Below are positions 1-6,528 of a stretch of DNA of 9,593 nucleotides, piece after piece (within the stretch, counting starts at the first letter, position 1; each line of letters starts with the position of its first letter). Under the pieces are notes generated by a model that worked only from the letters and a program-made list of their open reading frames with translations, searched no databases and was not told where the DNA came from. The DNA is from Actinomycetota bacterium (GTDB lineage Bacteria > Actinomycetota > Thermoleophilia > RBG-16-64-13): NCBI GenBank assembly GCA_003157225.1, contig PMIZ01000281.1, forward strand, positions 1 through 9,593, written 5' to 3'. The position numbers and the translations under genes were made by a program.

Positions 1-977
1 AAGCTGGAACGGCCGATCATAGTGGTCTCGATGAAATAGTAATCCGCGTTCTGCTGGTCCTTGCGAACACCCACAAAGGCGTGGTCGGGAATCAAGATGA
101 GGTCAGCCTCCAGGCCCAGGGCTTCAGCCGCAGAGGCGTATAGCATCGCCAGTTCGATGCAGTTGCCACTTTGCTGATCCAGTACCTCCGCAGGGAAACG
201 AATACGCTGCACGTCTCCAGGTGCGAGAGACACCCGGGTACTGACGTAGGTCAGGTCGTATTCGTTTTCAGCCTGCCAGATCGCCTGCAGGCGATCCCAG
301 ACTCCTCCGTCGTCATCGTTGACGTGATCGCCGTAGCCGTTCCACATGATTCCGGAGTCGGTATGATCCGCGGCTTTGCGGATCAACGCCTCCACAGACG
401 GATCATTGGGCGTAACCATCGCAGCGAGGAATTGAAACACCTCCGCTTCGGTGAAGCCCGATATGGACCAGGGAAAATCCCGCCGCGCGTAGATGGTGGT
501 CTCACCTGTCTCATCCAGGATTGGCTTCTCGACGCCCTCTTGCAGTGCCGCCACACGGACATGAACCTGAGCCGGCTTCTCTACGTCCAAATCATCAATC
601 ACCTTTGGGATGAGAAGCGGGTTCTGTCGTACTTCTAGTGTCTCCCCAGGCTTCAGATCAACCGTGTCAGTTGCTGTGCTTGTGTATCCTGCGATTTCGC
701 TTTCAACCAGAACTTTCGCCGGCAGAGAGTTCTTGTTGGTTAGGTTGACAACAACGAAGTCGTCCAACTTGGAGCCATACAATGCGTAAAGCACCGTGAT
801 CAACTCAGACTTGTAGACGTAGTCGGCCTGGATATTATCCACGCTGAACTCGGCAACAGGTTGGGTGCTAGGGACAGCGGTGGCGCGTGAGCACCCCAAA
901 GTGAGAAGCACGACGAGCAGGATCGCCGCACTCCAGCGTGCCTCTCGCAGCGACTTCCAGCTTGTCCGGGCGCGCAT
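1..977 (-). CDS. Secreted lipoprotein with transglutaminase-like domain (3' end missing)
   Basis: I translated this gene by hand on the minus strand; it stays open from its ATG (977-975) to the left edge, giving 325 codons without a stop. An AAAGGAGA ribosome binding site lies six bases before the ATG. Residues 1-28 form a signal peptide with basic residues followed by the hydrophobic run AAILLVVLLTLG, and Cys29 sits in a slightly unusual lipobox (TLGC), so the mature protein is probably lipid-anchored outside the membrane. Residues about 50-150 look like a beta-rich extracellular region. The C-terminal part carries SGNCIELAMLYASAAEALG with Cys273, then PDHAFVGV with His299, then YFIETT with Glu317. 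Order and spacing fit the Cys-His-acid triad of transglutaminase-like (papain-fold) proteins, which may act as proteases, amidases or cross-linkers. The substrate cannot be told from sequence. It is transcribed away from the MEDS gene. The family call is fairly secure; the function is open. Confidence 0.85.
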   Translation of the reverse strand, partial: MRARTSWKSLREARWSAAILLVVLLTLGCSRATAVPSTQPVAEFSVDNIQADYVYKSELITVLYALYGSKLDDFVVVNLTNKNSLPAKVLVESEIAGYTSTATDTVDLKPGETLEVRQNPLLIPKVIDDLDVEKPAQVHVRVAALQEGVEKPILDETGETTIYARRDFPWSISGFTEAEVFQFLAAMVTPNDPSVEALIRKAADHTDSGIMWNGYGDHVNDDDGGVWDRLQAIWQAENEYDLTYVSTRVSLAPGDVQRIRFPAEVLDQQSGNCIELAMLYASAAEALGLEADLILIPDHAFVGVRKDQQNADYYFIETTMIGRSS

Positions 978-1419
978 CGATGTCTCCTTTCAAACCTGAC
1001 ACGTCGTTGCGATGAAGATAGCAAACGATCCGGTTGCGTGCGGGTCGGGAACGACGATGGTTCCTGGGGAGGCAGCTCAAAGACGCCGACGGCAGCGCGT
1101 GTTCTGCGCGAACGAGTCACGGGTCGGAAGCTACCTGACGCGGGCGTGTGTGGGGAGGGTTTCCTTCCGGTTGGTGACTGAGTCCCGCGCGGGTGACCGA
1201 AAGAGAGCGAGCGTCGCTTCGCTGCGCGTTTTAGAACCTCAGGTACTGGGCAACTACAACCGGGCATTCGTGAGTCAGCACTGAGTCGTCCGAGCAATCA
1301 ATCAGCGGGACCGGCGGGCGACCGCTCCCTTCCGGTCGCGGAGGATTGGTGCCGGCGCGGGCGAACTTGAGGCTGAAGGCGCGTGGGGTGATGCAGGGCC
1401 GGAAGGGAAGGCGCCCGGT
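978..1419. other. Divergent intergenic region with stem-loop and TGAGTC repeats
   Basis: This 442-bp spacer separates two divergent genes and should hold both promoters, but I find no good -35/-10 pair. Visible structure includes a perfect 7-bp hairpin at 1318-1339, three copies of TGAGTC (1179, 1271, 1282; the last two start 11 bp apart, about one helical turn), and a GC-rich hairpin at about 1206-1223 followed by GCGCG and four T. The open frames crossing it (90 aa on plus, and antisense frames on minus) have no recognisable domain and I do not call them genes. Confidence 0.5.
1318..1339 (+). promoter_or_regulatory. Hairpin in the leader of the MEDS gene
   Basis: GCGACCG (1318-1324) and CGGTCGC (1333-1339) are perfect inverted repeats around an 8-base loop, about 80 bases before the MEDS start codon. 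It could be an RNA stem-loop in the 5' leader or a protein-binding site. There is no following T run, so it is not a normal terminator. In GC-rich DNA a 7-bp stem can arise by chance. Confidence 0.25.
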
Positions 1420-2046
1420 ATGAAACCACCGAATGACACAACCTCCCACGGATTTGCGGAGAGCGCGTTCCCGGTCGGCTCTCACGTGTGTCTGATCTAC
1501 GATTCCGAGGCCGAACGACGGTGGGTCATGGCCAACTTCTTTCGAGCCGGACTGGCGGCTGGTGAGGATACCGTCTACTTCGCAGATTCCGGGGTCCGGG
1601 AGACGATCGAATGGCTCGCTCTCGAGGGAGTGCCGGCCAGCGCCGAGGTTGCCGAGGGCTGTGTCCATGTGCTGACCGCGGAAGCGACCTACTATCCTCA
1701 GGGATACTTCTCCGCCGAGGACACCATTGGGCGAGTGAGATCGTTGAGTCGTGACGCGAAAGAGCGCGGCCATTCGGTCTTGCGGGGCACCGGGGAAACG
1801 GGCTGGGTTACACGCGGGATCCGTGGTGGCGAGGAGCACCTCGAGTATGAGGTGCGAATGACCCCGATGTGCCAGGAGTACACCATGACCGCGCTCTGCC
1901 AGTTTGACGCTCGCCTCTGGGAGGGCCAAGCCCTCTTCAACATGTTGCGGGTTCATCCCCGGATGATGGTTCGTGGTCAGGTGGTGGAGAACCCCTACCA
2001 CCTGACTCCGGAAGAGTTCGCCAGGGAGCACGGCTCGGGGAGCTGA
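1420..2046 (+). CDS. Stand-alone MEDS-domain sensory protein (DcmR-like)
   Basis: This 208-aa protein is almost entirely one MEDS domain (methanogen/methylotroph DcmR sensory domain, PF14417). Residues 22-28 (HVCLIYD) are the family's opening strand, followed by the typical acidic helix and the strand GEDTVYFAD. The far end has the family signature of about residues 183-203, with MMVRGQVVENPY and TPEEF. MEDS domains are thought to sense small molecules or signals. They usually precede a DNA-binding domain, a histidine kinase or an anti-sigma domain; here nothing follows, so any output must come through a partner. The start is supported by GGAAGGGAAGG at 1401-1411, eight bases before the ATG. 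The gene is divergent from the lipoprotein gene, and its stop is followed at once by a possible small ORF at 2051. I am confident of the family, not of the ligand or partner. Confidence 0.87.
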   Translation: MKPPNDTTSHGFAESAFPVGSHVCLIYDSEAERRWVMANFFRAGLAAGEDTVYFADSGVRETIEWLALEGVPASAEVAEGCVHVLTAEATYYPQGYFSAEDTIGRVRSLSRDAKERGHSVLRGTGETGWVTRGIRGGEEHLEYEVRMTPMCQEYTMTALCQFDARLWEGQALFNMLRVHPRMMVRGQVVENPYHLTPEEFAREHGSGS

Positions 2047-2050
2047 ATGA

Positions 2051-2248
2051 ATGGAGGGCATGGGGCGCGGCGAATCTGGCGCCGAAGCACGGGTGCTTGG
2101 GCGCCCGTTGTCGGACATGGTCGTGCTGGACGCGATTCCCAGCGAAGAGGTGAGGCCGGTCATGGATTCGAGTCGGGGATGCCGATCACGCGCAATTCCA
2201 GTTGTATGGTACCTAGCTTATCGAAAAGCCACAGGTATGCGGAGATAG
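2051..2248 (+). CDS. Possible small protein coupled to the MEDS gene
   Basis: A 65-aa ORF starts four bases after the MEDS stop. GGGGAG at 2037-2042, inside the end of the MEDS gene, lies eight bases before its ATG, so translational coupling is possible. The first 40 codons have GC-rich third positions like the neighbouring genes and read as a plausible protein (RPLSDMVVLDAIPSEEV). The last 20 or so lose this bias and become arginine-rich. I do not recognise the protein. It could be a real small partner of the MEDS sensor, the remains of a longer downstream domain, or chance. An overlapping frame starting at ATG 2047 is less protein-like. Confidence 0.27.
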   Translation: MEGMGRGESGAEARVLGRPLSDMVVLDAIPSEEVRPVMDSSRGCRSRAIPVVWYLAYRKATGMRR

Positions 2249-2329
2249 CAGCGGAGATAGCCCCTCCGCGTCATCGCGAGTCCAGACAACGTGATCGCAA
2301 CGCGAGTTGGTCATGGTATTCGTTTCCAG

Positions 2330-2343
2330 GCTAGGAACCTAGC
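2330..2343. repeat. 14-bp palindrome, possible operator
   Basis: GCTAGG and CCTAGC are perfect inverted 6-bp arms around AA. The spacer is too small for an RNA hairpin of full length, so if it has a role it is more likely a dimer-binding DNA site upstream of the GT2 gene. No known regulator is identified. Confidence 0.22.
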
Positions 2344-2484
2344 GCAGGATGGCGGGCTGTTTGGTTTCTTGACGCTGGCCTTACGCACTCGGACCTATGC
2401 TCAGCGGCACCCGTACGTGCGGGGTTCCGCCCTTTGGGAAAGAAGCCGGCGGAGACCTCCTATGTTGGTGGTGCGAACAGATAC

Positions 2485-2509
2485 TGTTCCGCTTGCGTCA
2501 AGCGGGGCA
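2485..2509 (+). promoter_or_regulatory. Strong stem-loop next to the GT2 ribosome binding site
   Basis: CCGCTTG (2489-2495) pairs perfectly with CAAGCGG (2499-2505) across a CGT loop. The stem extends outward by two U-G pairs, a G-C and a U-A, to about 11 bp. The AGGAAGGAA ribosome binding site begins three bases later at 2512. A stem this close can influence ribosome access, or mark a translation-control or RNA-processing site. There is no T run, so it is not a standard terminator. Confidence 0.45.
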
Positions 2510-2525
2510 CCAGGAAGGAATCGGC

Positions 2526-3560
2526 GTGGGCCCTGCGTCCGGACAGCGAGTTCCGACTATGCAAGCTTCACCTAGCATCTGGACCAACCCCGTCCCTCGG
2601 CTGGCCTTCGTGGTCCCTTGCTTCAATGAGGAGGAGGTTCTCCCTGAGACTGTGAAGCGCTTGGCGGATGTGCTGAACAATCTGGTAGCGCAGGAGCTGG
2701 TCCGACCGGACAGCTTCGCCCTCTATGTGGACGATGGCAGCCAGGATCGCACCTGGGCTCTTATCGCGTCGGCCCAGCGGGAGAACCAAGCGGTGGGCGG
2801 AGTAAAGCTGGCGCGCAATGCTGGTCACCAGAAAGCTCTCCTCGCCGGTATCCAAGCGGCCGTCCCGGCCGCCGACTGCGTGATCTCGCTCGACGCCGAC
2901 CTCCAGGACGACCTCGCGGCCATCGGCGAGTTCGTGGTCAAGTATCGGGAGGGGTTCGACATCGTGTACGGTGTGCGGCGCCAGCGCACTGTCGACTCTT
3001 GGTTCAAGCGATCCACCGCCCAGGGCTTCTACCGGCTCTTGCGCACCATAGGGGTGGACGTCGTTAACGACCACGCCGACTGCCGGCTCATGAGCAGGCG
3101 CGCCCTGGAGCAACTGGACCGTTTTGGAGAGTCCCACGTGTTCCTGCGGGGCATCGTCCCCCTGCTCGGCTTTCCGTCCACCCAGGTGTTCTACGACCGA
3201 CAAGCTCGTTTGGCGGGCGAGTCAAAGTACCAGCTTAGAAAGATGCTGGCCTTGGCCGCGGAGGGCATCACCTCTTTCAGCATCGCTCCCCTGCGATGCA
3301 TCGGTGCGCTTGGGCTGGCGCTCTGTCTAGTCAGCGTTCTGGGAGGTATTGCTGCGTTGGTTTGCTGGGGCGTCGGACTGTCGATGCCCGGTTGGGTGAC
3401 CATTATCGTCTCAGTCTGGTTTCTAGGGGGTCTCCAATTGGCGTCCTTGGGTCTCCTGGGTGAGTACGTGGGCAAGACCTACCAGGAAGCCAAGCATCGT
3501 CCTCGCTTCATCGTGGAGACTACCCTTGAGCCTCGCGGGGGGGGACTGGGCCGCGTGTAA
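2526..3560 (+). CDS. GT2 polyprenyl-phosphate sugar transferase (GtrB/YkcC-like)
   Basis: The protein has a cytoplasmic GT-A fold followed by two membrane segments, as in GtrB, CsbB, YkcC and other enzymes that move a sugar from a nucleotide donor to undecaprenyl or dolichyl phosphate. Counting from the GTG at 2526: FVVPCFNEEE at 28-37, VDDGSQD at 68-74, the metal- and donor-binding DADLQDD at 123-129, and membrane helices at about 258-284 and 291-314. I chose GTG 2526 because AGGAAGGAA (2512-2520) is well spaced before it, giving 344 aa. ATG 2559 (333 aa) has a weaker site but is also normal for the family. The frame stays open upstream to 2397, but those codons overlap the hairpin and are probably untranslated. 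The next gene, a GT39 enzyme, is the expected partner. The sugar and the acceptor cannot be predicted. Confidence 0.9.
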   Translation: MGPASGQRVPTMQASPSIWTNPVPRLAFVVPCFNEEEVLPETVKRLADVLNNLVAQELVRPDSFALYVDDGSQDRTWALIASAQRENQAVGGVKLARNAGHQKALLAGIQAAVPAADCVISLDADLQDDLAAIGEFVVKYREGFDIVYGVRRQRTVDSWFKRSTAQGFYRLLRTIGVDVVNDHADCRLMSRRALEQLDRFGESHVFLRGIVPLLGFPSTQVFYDRQARLAGESKYQLRKMLALAAEGITSFSIAPLRCIGALGLALCLVSVLGGIAALVCWGVGLSMPGWVTIIVSVWFLGGLQLASLGLLGEYVGKTYQEAKHRPRFIVETTLEPRGGGLGRV

Positions 3561-3787
3561 ATCCTTGGGTGTGTAACGGTCGAGGTCGGGTAGCGGGGGA
3601 GCCTGAGCGCGTTCCGGGGCTCCAAGCCGCTGAGCATCAGCTTACGAAGTCTTTATCGAGTCGCAGTCATGCTTTAGCTTCGCTCCGCCAGACCGATGGA
3701 GCTTGCATTTGCCGTGCGGTCGCATAGAGGCAACAACCTGTGGAGGGTGATGAGCGCAACAGATGACGCGGCGGCACCCAGAAAGCA
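3561..3787. other. Spacer between the two glycosyltransferase genes
   Basis: This 227-bp spacer has a weak hairpin with GGAGCC (3598-3603) and GGCTCC (3618-3623), separated by 14 bases and lacking a T run, then GCTGA/TCAGC at about 3630-3642. I see no convincing terminator or promoter, so co-transcription of the two genes is possible but not shown. Its last part contains a short leader ORF. Confidence 0.4.
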
Positions 3788-3803
3788 ATGGGGGTCCCCG
3801 TGA
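3750..3803 (+). CDS. Possible 17-codon leader ORF overlapping the GT39 start
   Basis: An ATG at 3750 follows GGAGGG (3742-3747), the best ribosome binding site in this spacer, though only two bases separate them. It reads MSATDDAAAPRKQWGSP and stops at TGA 3801-3803. That stop overlaps a GTG at 3800-3802 (GTGA) which is in frame with the GT39 gene. The overlap is typical of coupled translation. It could be a leader peptide, the displaced true N-terminus of the GT39 protein after a frameshift, or coincidence. Confidence 0.28.
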   Translation: MSATDDAAAPRKQWGSP

Positions 3804-5890
3804 GCGACCCGAGCTTGTCTTCGCCCTGGACGGTCGTTGACGGGCCGGCCCCAGCCCCATCCCAGAAGATAGGCTGGCGCGGGCGCGTCGGAGTCCGAGT
3901 AGCTGAGATGGGCTGGTCTTTGCCCGTCCTCTTCGCGCTTCTGGCATTGACCGGTGTCCTCTACCTCTGGGCCCTTGGCCACTCCGGCTGGGCCAACTCC
4001 TACTATGCCGCTGCGGTCGAGGCGGGCACCAAGAGCTGGAAGGCGTTCTTCTTCGGCTCTTTTGACTCGTCCAACTTCATCACCATAGACAAGACCCCGG
4101 CCTCACTCTGGCTCATGGGGCTTTCGGCGCGCATCTTCGGGCTGAACTCTTGGAGTCTCCTCGTACCGCAGGCGCTGTGCGGCATGGCTACGGTTGGCCT
4201 GACCTATGCAGCGGTGAAGCGCTGGTGGGGTACCGCCGGTGGCCTCTTGGCCGGCGCCGTGGTGGCTGCGACCCCAGCGGCTGCACTCATGTTTCGGTTC
4301 AACAACCCCGACGCGCTCCTCACCCTGCTCCTCATGGCAGCCGCGTGTGCAGTAATGCGGGCGGTGGAAGACGGCAAGACTCGCTGGCTCATCTTGGCCG
4401 GCAGCCTGATGGGCTTCGGCTTTCTCACCAAGATGCTGCAAGCTTTGCTGGTGCTCCCAGTCTTCGCCCTGGCCTACTTCGTGGCCGGCAAACCTCGCCT
4501 GCTCAAGCGAACTTGGCAGCTCGCCCTTGCCGGGCTGGCTGTGGTGGTCTCCGCAGGCTGGTGGATAGCGATCGTGGAGCTGTGGCCGGCTACGTCCCGC
4601 CCGTACATCGGCGGATCGACGACCAACAGCGTCTTTGAGCTCATGTTCGGCTACAACGGGCTTGGCCGTATCACGGGCAATGAGGTAGGGGCGGTTAGCT
4701 CGCAGGGCGCCATCACGGGGACCTTTGCCAGCACTAATCAGTTGAGCGGTGGCACCGGACTCGGCCGGCTATTCTCCGGCGAGATGGGAGTCGAGATCAG
4801 TTGGTTACTGCCCGCCGCGCTCCTTGCTCTGGCGGCTGGCATTCTGCTTGTCTGCTTGCACCGGAGGGATGACGCGAAGACTGGCCGCATGCTCCGGGCG
4901 AGCCTCATTGTCTGGGGCGGCTGGCTTCTGGTCACCGGCGCCGTGTTCAGCTTCATGCAGGGCATCATCCATCCCTACTACATGGTTGTTCTGGCCCCGG
5001 CCTTGGGTGCCTTGCTGGGCATGGTGATCCCCCAGCTCTGGCGGCGGCGCGGCAGTATCGGCTGGCGTGCGCTCCTTGCCGCCATTCCAGCGGCGGGTGC
5101 AGTCTGGAGCTTCGTCCTCCTGGGCCGAACATTCAGCTGGATGCCCTGGCTGCGCTGGACGCTCCTGTTCGTCGGCCTCGTCACTTCCGCGGCTCTTCTT
5201 GCCTATGACTGGCCTGGCGGACGGTTCTGGCGACACTCGATTGGCCTGGGTCTCGCTACAGTGGCCTTGGTGACGGCACTCGGCGGATCCGCCGCCTGGG
5301 CAGTCGCAACGGCCGGACAGCCGCACACCGGGGCGATACCGTCCTCCGGCCCATCAGGTGGGGGCAGCTTCGCCGGACAAGGCAGGAACGGTGGCTTCTC
5401 GGGCGGTGCGAGGGCGTGGGGTGACGGAAATGGGGGCCAACCACCCGCTCCCCAGGGTGGAGGCCGGATGGGCGTGGCGCCCAGCGGTGGCGCCGGCGGC
5501 AACCGCGGCCCGGGTGGCGTGGGCGAAGGATCGTCCGTCAGCAGCGAGCTTGTCGCGCTTCTCCAGAAGGACGCTTCCTCCTACCGCTGGACGGCCGCGA
5601 TGAGTTCCGCCAGCAACGCAGCGCCGGTCCAGCTGGCCTCCCGAACGCCCATCATGGCGTTGGGCGGTTTCAACGGCACCGACAACTCGCTGACGCTGGC
5701 GCAGTTCCAAGCGCTGGTTGCCGCCCATCGGATCCACTACTACATAGCGGGCGGCGGCTTTGCGAACAGCCCAAACTCGGGCGTGGAAGGCCAGATTGCC
5801 ACCTGGGTCGAACAGAGCTTCGTCTCGACGACCGTCGGCTCGACGAGGCTTTACGACCTGACGGTGCCGACGTCAGCTTCTACAAACTAG
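3788..5890 (+). CDS. GT39-family membrane glycosyltransferase (YkcB/ArnT-like)
   Basis: This 700-aa integral membrane protein matches the PMT_2/ArnT-like GT-C enzymes that transfer a sugar from a polyprenyl-phosphate carrier to an acceptor outside the cytoplasmic membrane. The first helix is at about 43-62. The first outer loop has NSYYAAAVEAG with Glu78 and the DKTP motif at 101-104, a variant of the usual acidic DKPP site. Around ten more hydrophobic segments follow, with HPYYMVVLAPALGAL near 395. Residues about 520-586 are a glycine-rich, disordered linker. The end (about 587-700) is the extracytoplasmic tail seen in YkcB relatives, with MALGGFNGTDNSLTLAQF and HYYIAGGG. In Bacillus the YkcC/YkcB pair has this same GT2 plus GT-C make-up. 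The start is uncertain: ATG 3788 lacks a ribosome site, while GTG 3800 has GGGGG nearby and overlaps the leader ORF stop. The difference is four residues. Confidence 0.9.
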   Translation: MGVPVSDPSLSSPWTVVDGPAPAPSQKIGWRGRVGVRVAEMGWSLPVLFALLALTGVLYLWALGHSGWANSYYAAAVEAGTKSWKAFFFGSFDSSNFITIDKTPASLWLMGLSARIFGLNSWSLLVPQALCGMATVGLTYAAVKRWWGTAGGLLAGAVVAATPAAALMFRFNNPDALLTLLLMAAACAVMRAVEDGKTRWLILAGSLMGFGFLTKMLQALLVLPVFALAYFVAGKPRLLKRTWQLALAGLAVVVSAGWWIAIVELWPATSRPYIGGSTTNSVFELMFGYNGLGRITGNEVGAVSSQGAITGTFASTNQLSGGTGLGRLFSGEMGVEISWLLPAALLALAAGILLVCLHRRDDAKTGRMLRASLIVWGGWLLVTGAVFSFMQGIIHPYYMVVLAPALGALLGMVIPQLWRRRGSIGWRALLAAIPAAGAVWSFVLLGRTFSWMPWLRWTLLFVGLVTSAALLAYDWPGGRFWRHSIGLGLATVALVTALGGSAAWAVATAGQPHTGAIPSSGPSGGGSFAGQGRNGGFSGGARAWGDGNGGQPPAPQGGGRMGVAPSGGAGGNRGPGGVGEGSSVSSELVALLQKDASSYRWTAAMSSASNAAPVQLASRTPIMALGGFNGTDNSLTLAQFQALVAAHRIHYYIAGGGFANSPNSGVEGQIATWVEQSFVSTTVGSTRLYDLTVPTSASTN

Positions 5891-5933
5891 CTTCTGCCTC
5901 GCCCCGGCATGCAGAGACTACGCTGCGACCGCA

Positions 5934-5957
5934 GGGGCTCTGGGGTGCCGCCCCTTT
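5934..5957 (+). terminator. Weak terminator-like hairpin after the GT39 gene
   Basis: GGGGC (5934-5938) can pair with GCCCC (5950-5954), or GGGG (5942-5945) with CCCC (5951-5954), followed by only three T. It lies about 45 bases after the GT39 stop, a sensible place, but the short T run makes it a weak call. Confidence 0.2.
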
Positions 5958-5959
5958 CC

Positions 5960-6074
5960 GCAGGCGCCAGCTTCCACAGTGTGGAGCTGCGGTGGACCCT
6001 GACCAAGCGCGGCGGCTGAAACCGGCTCCAACATCGACGTCGACGCCGTGGATGTGACCGGGACTCTGGACTAG
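5960..6074 (+). pseudogene. Frameshifted C-terminal relic of a secreted, cell-surface-type protein
   Basis: Two adjacent frames together read like the end of a known type of bacterial surface domain. Frame one (5969-6016) gives SFHSVELRWTLTKRGG and then TGA at 6017-6019. Frame two, from 6018, gives ETGSNIDVDAVDVTGTLD and a TAG at 6072-6074. Dropping one base near 6017 joins them. Many actinobacterial and related secreted proteins end in a beta domain of this pattern, with a phrase like HTV.I.WTGTKN, a short glycine/serine turn, and IDVDAVDV.GTL; this is from memory, not a search. The start of the domain is missing, because the GT39 gene ends only 70 bases upstream. I read it as a relic left by rearrangement. 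A hairpin (5968-5989) also falls within it. Confidence 0.45.
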
Positions 6075-6528
6075 AGGGGGGGCCACCTCAGTCCTGGTGC
6101 CTGGAGGTGCTCTGCCTCCACTTCCTCATTCTCCTGATCTCAAGCGAGCGCTGGGGCCGATTTCCTCAGGGGCCACGATCCTTGCATGGTGTTTGTTCCT
6201 GGGGGTGAAGCAGCTAGCCACGTGACGGACAGCCGCTCGCCTCGCTTGAACAGCGGCATGATCCTCGGCGGCGTCTTGGCTACCGCGACAGCGAGCTTAG
6301 ATTGACTAGCGCCCCAATAACCTTTCTCCGCAATTTGCGACCGCAAGCTGAATCTCTCACCCCCATGCATGCAAAAACCAACACCGGGTGTTTGAATGTC
6401 GCCAAGGTGTTCTGACGCCAGCCTTGGGCATGTGGCGCGCAGTATCCTGAGAGCGCCGCCTTCAGAGAGCATCCAACAGAGCTATGAGCGGGAATCCGGG
6501 AACGCCAGCTAAGAAGGAGTGATGCGCA
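6075..6528. other. Gene-poor stretch with unexplained open frames
   Basis: No gene can be supported in these 450 bases. A minus-strand frame (6472-6140, 110 aa, with KRGERLSVTWLAASPPG) and a plus-strand frame (about 6134-6304, with HDPCMVFVPGGEAASHV) are both open, and I recognise neither. The minus frame has roughly even third-base composition, unlike the GC-rich third positions of the real genes nearby, and no clear ribosome binding site. An inverted repeat, AACACC g GGTGTT, lies at 6380-6392 and could be an operator for the PH-like gene. ATGCATGC at 6365-6372 is self-complementary. The stretch may be eroded foreign DNA. Confidence 0.4.
6380..6392. promoter_or_regulatory. Short inverted repeat, possible operator
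   Basis: AACACC and GGTGTT form perfect 6-bp arms around one G, too tight for an RNA hairpin of full length and so more like a DNA-binding site. A further GGTGTT half-site occurs at about 6406-6411. It lies about 140 bases before the PH-like gene. No regulator is known. Confidence 0.2.

Larger units (their letters stand above)
2249..2525. other. Leader region before the GT2 gene with repeats and palindromes
   Basis: I see no protein gene here. A direct repeat, GCGGAGATAG, occurs at 2239-2248 and 2251-2260 (12-bp period, so its first copy overlaps the end of the small ORF), and the second copy can pair with CTCCGC at 2264-2269. A 14-bp palindrome with 6-bp arms (GCTAGG AA CCTAGC) lies at 2330-2343 and may be an operator. 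GGTACCTAGC at 2208 resembles its right half. A TTGACG at about 2375 and TATGCT at about 2396 are 21 bases apart, too far for a normal promoter. The strong hairpin at 2485-2509 is listed separately. Confidence 0.4.

Noticed and set aside
171..638. 155-aa plus-strand open frame
   Set aside because: It is antisense to the lipoprotein gene, which has a signal peptide and catalytic motifs in the other strand.
1206..1232. Terminator-like hairpin with TTTT
   Set aside because: No plus-strand gene lies upstream to be terminated, and the T run is separated from the stem by GCGCG.
1012..1284. 90-aa plus-strand open frame in the divergent spacer
   Set aside because: It has no ribosome site and no recognisable motif, and it lies in the promoter region of two genes.
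800..1297. 165-aa minus-strand frame overlapping the lipoprotein start
   Set aside because: It is in a different frame from the lipoprotein gene, is Arg/Pro/Ser-rich and lacks a ribosome site and any domain.
1231..2163. 310-aa minus-strand open frame
   Set aside because: It is antisense to the whole MEDS gene, which has a family match and a ribosome site. The frame is open because of GC-rich codon structure, and its product shows no domain.
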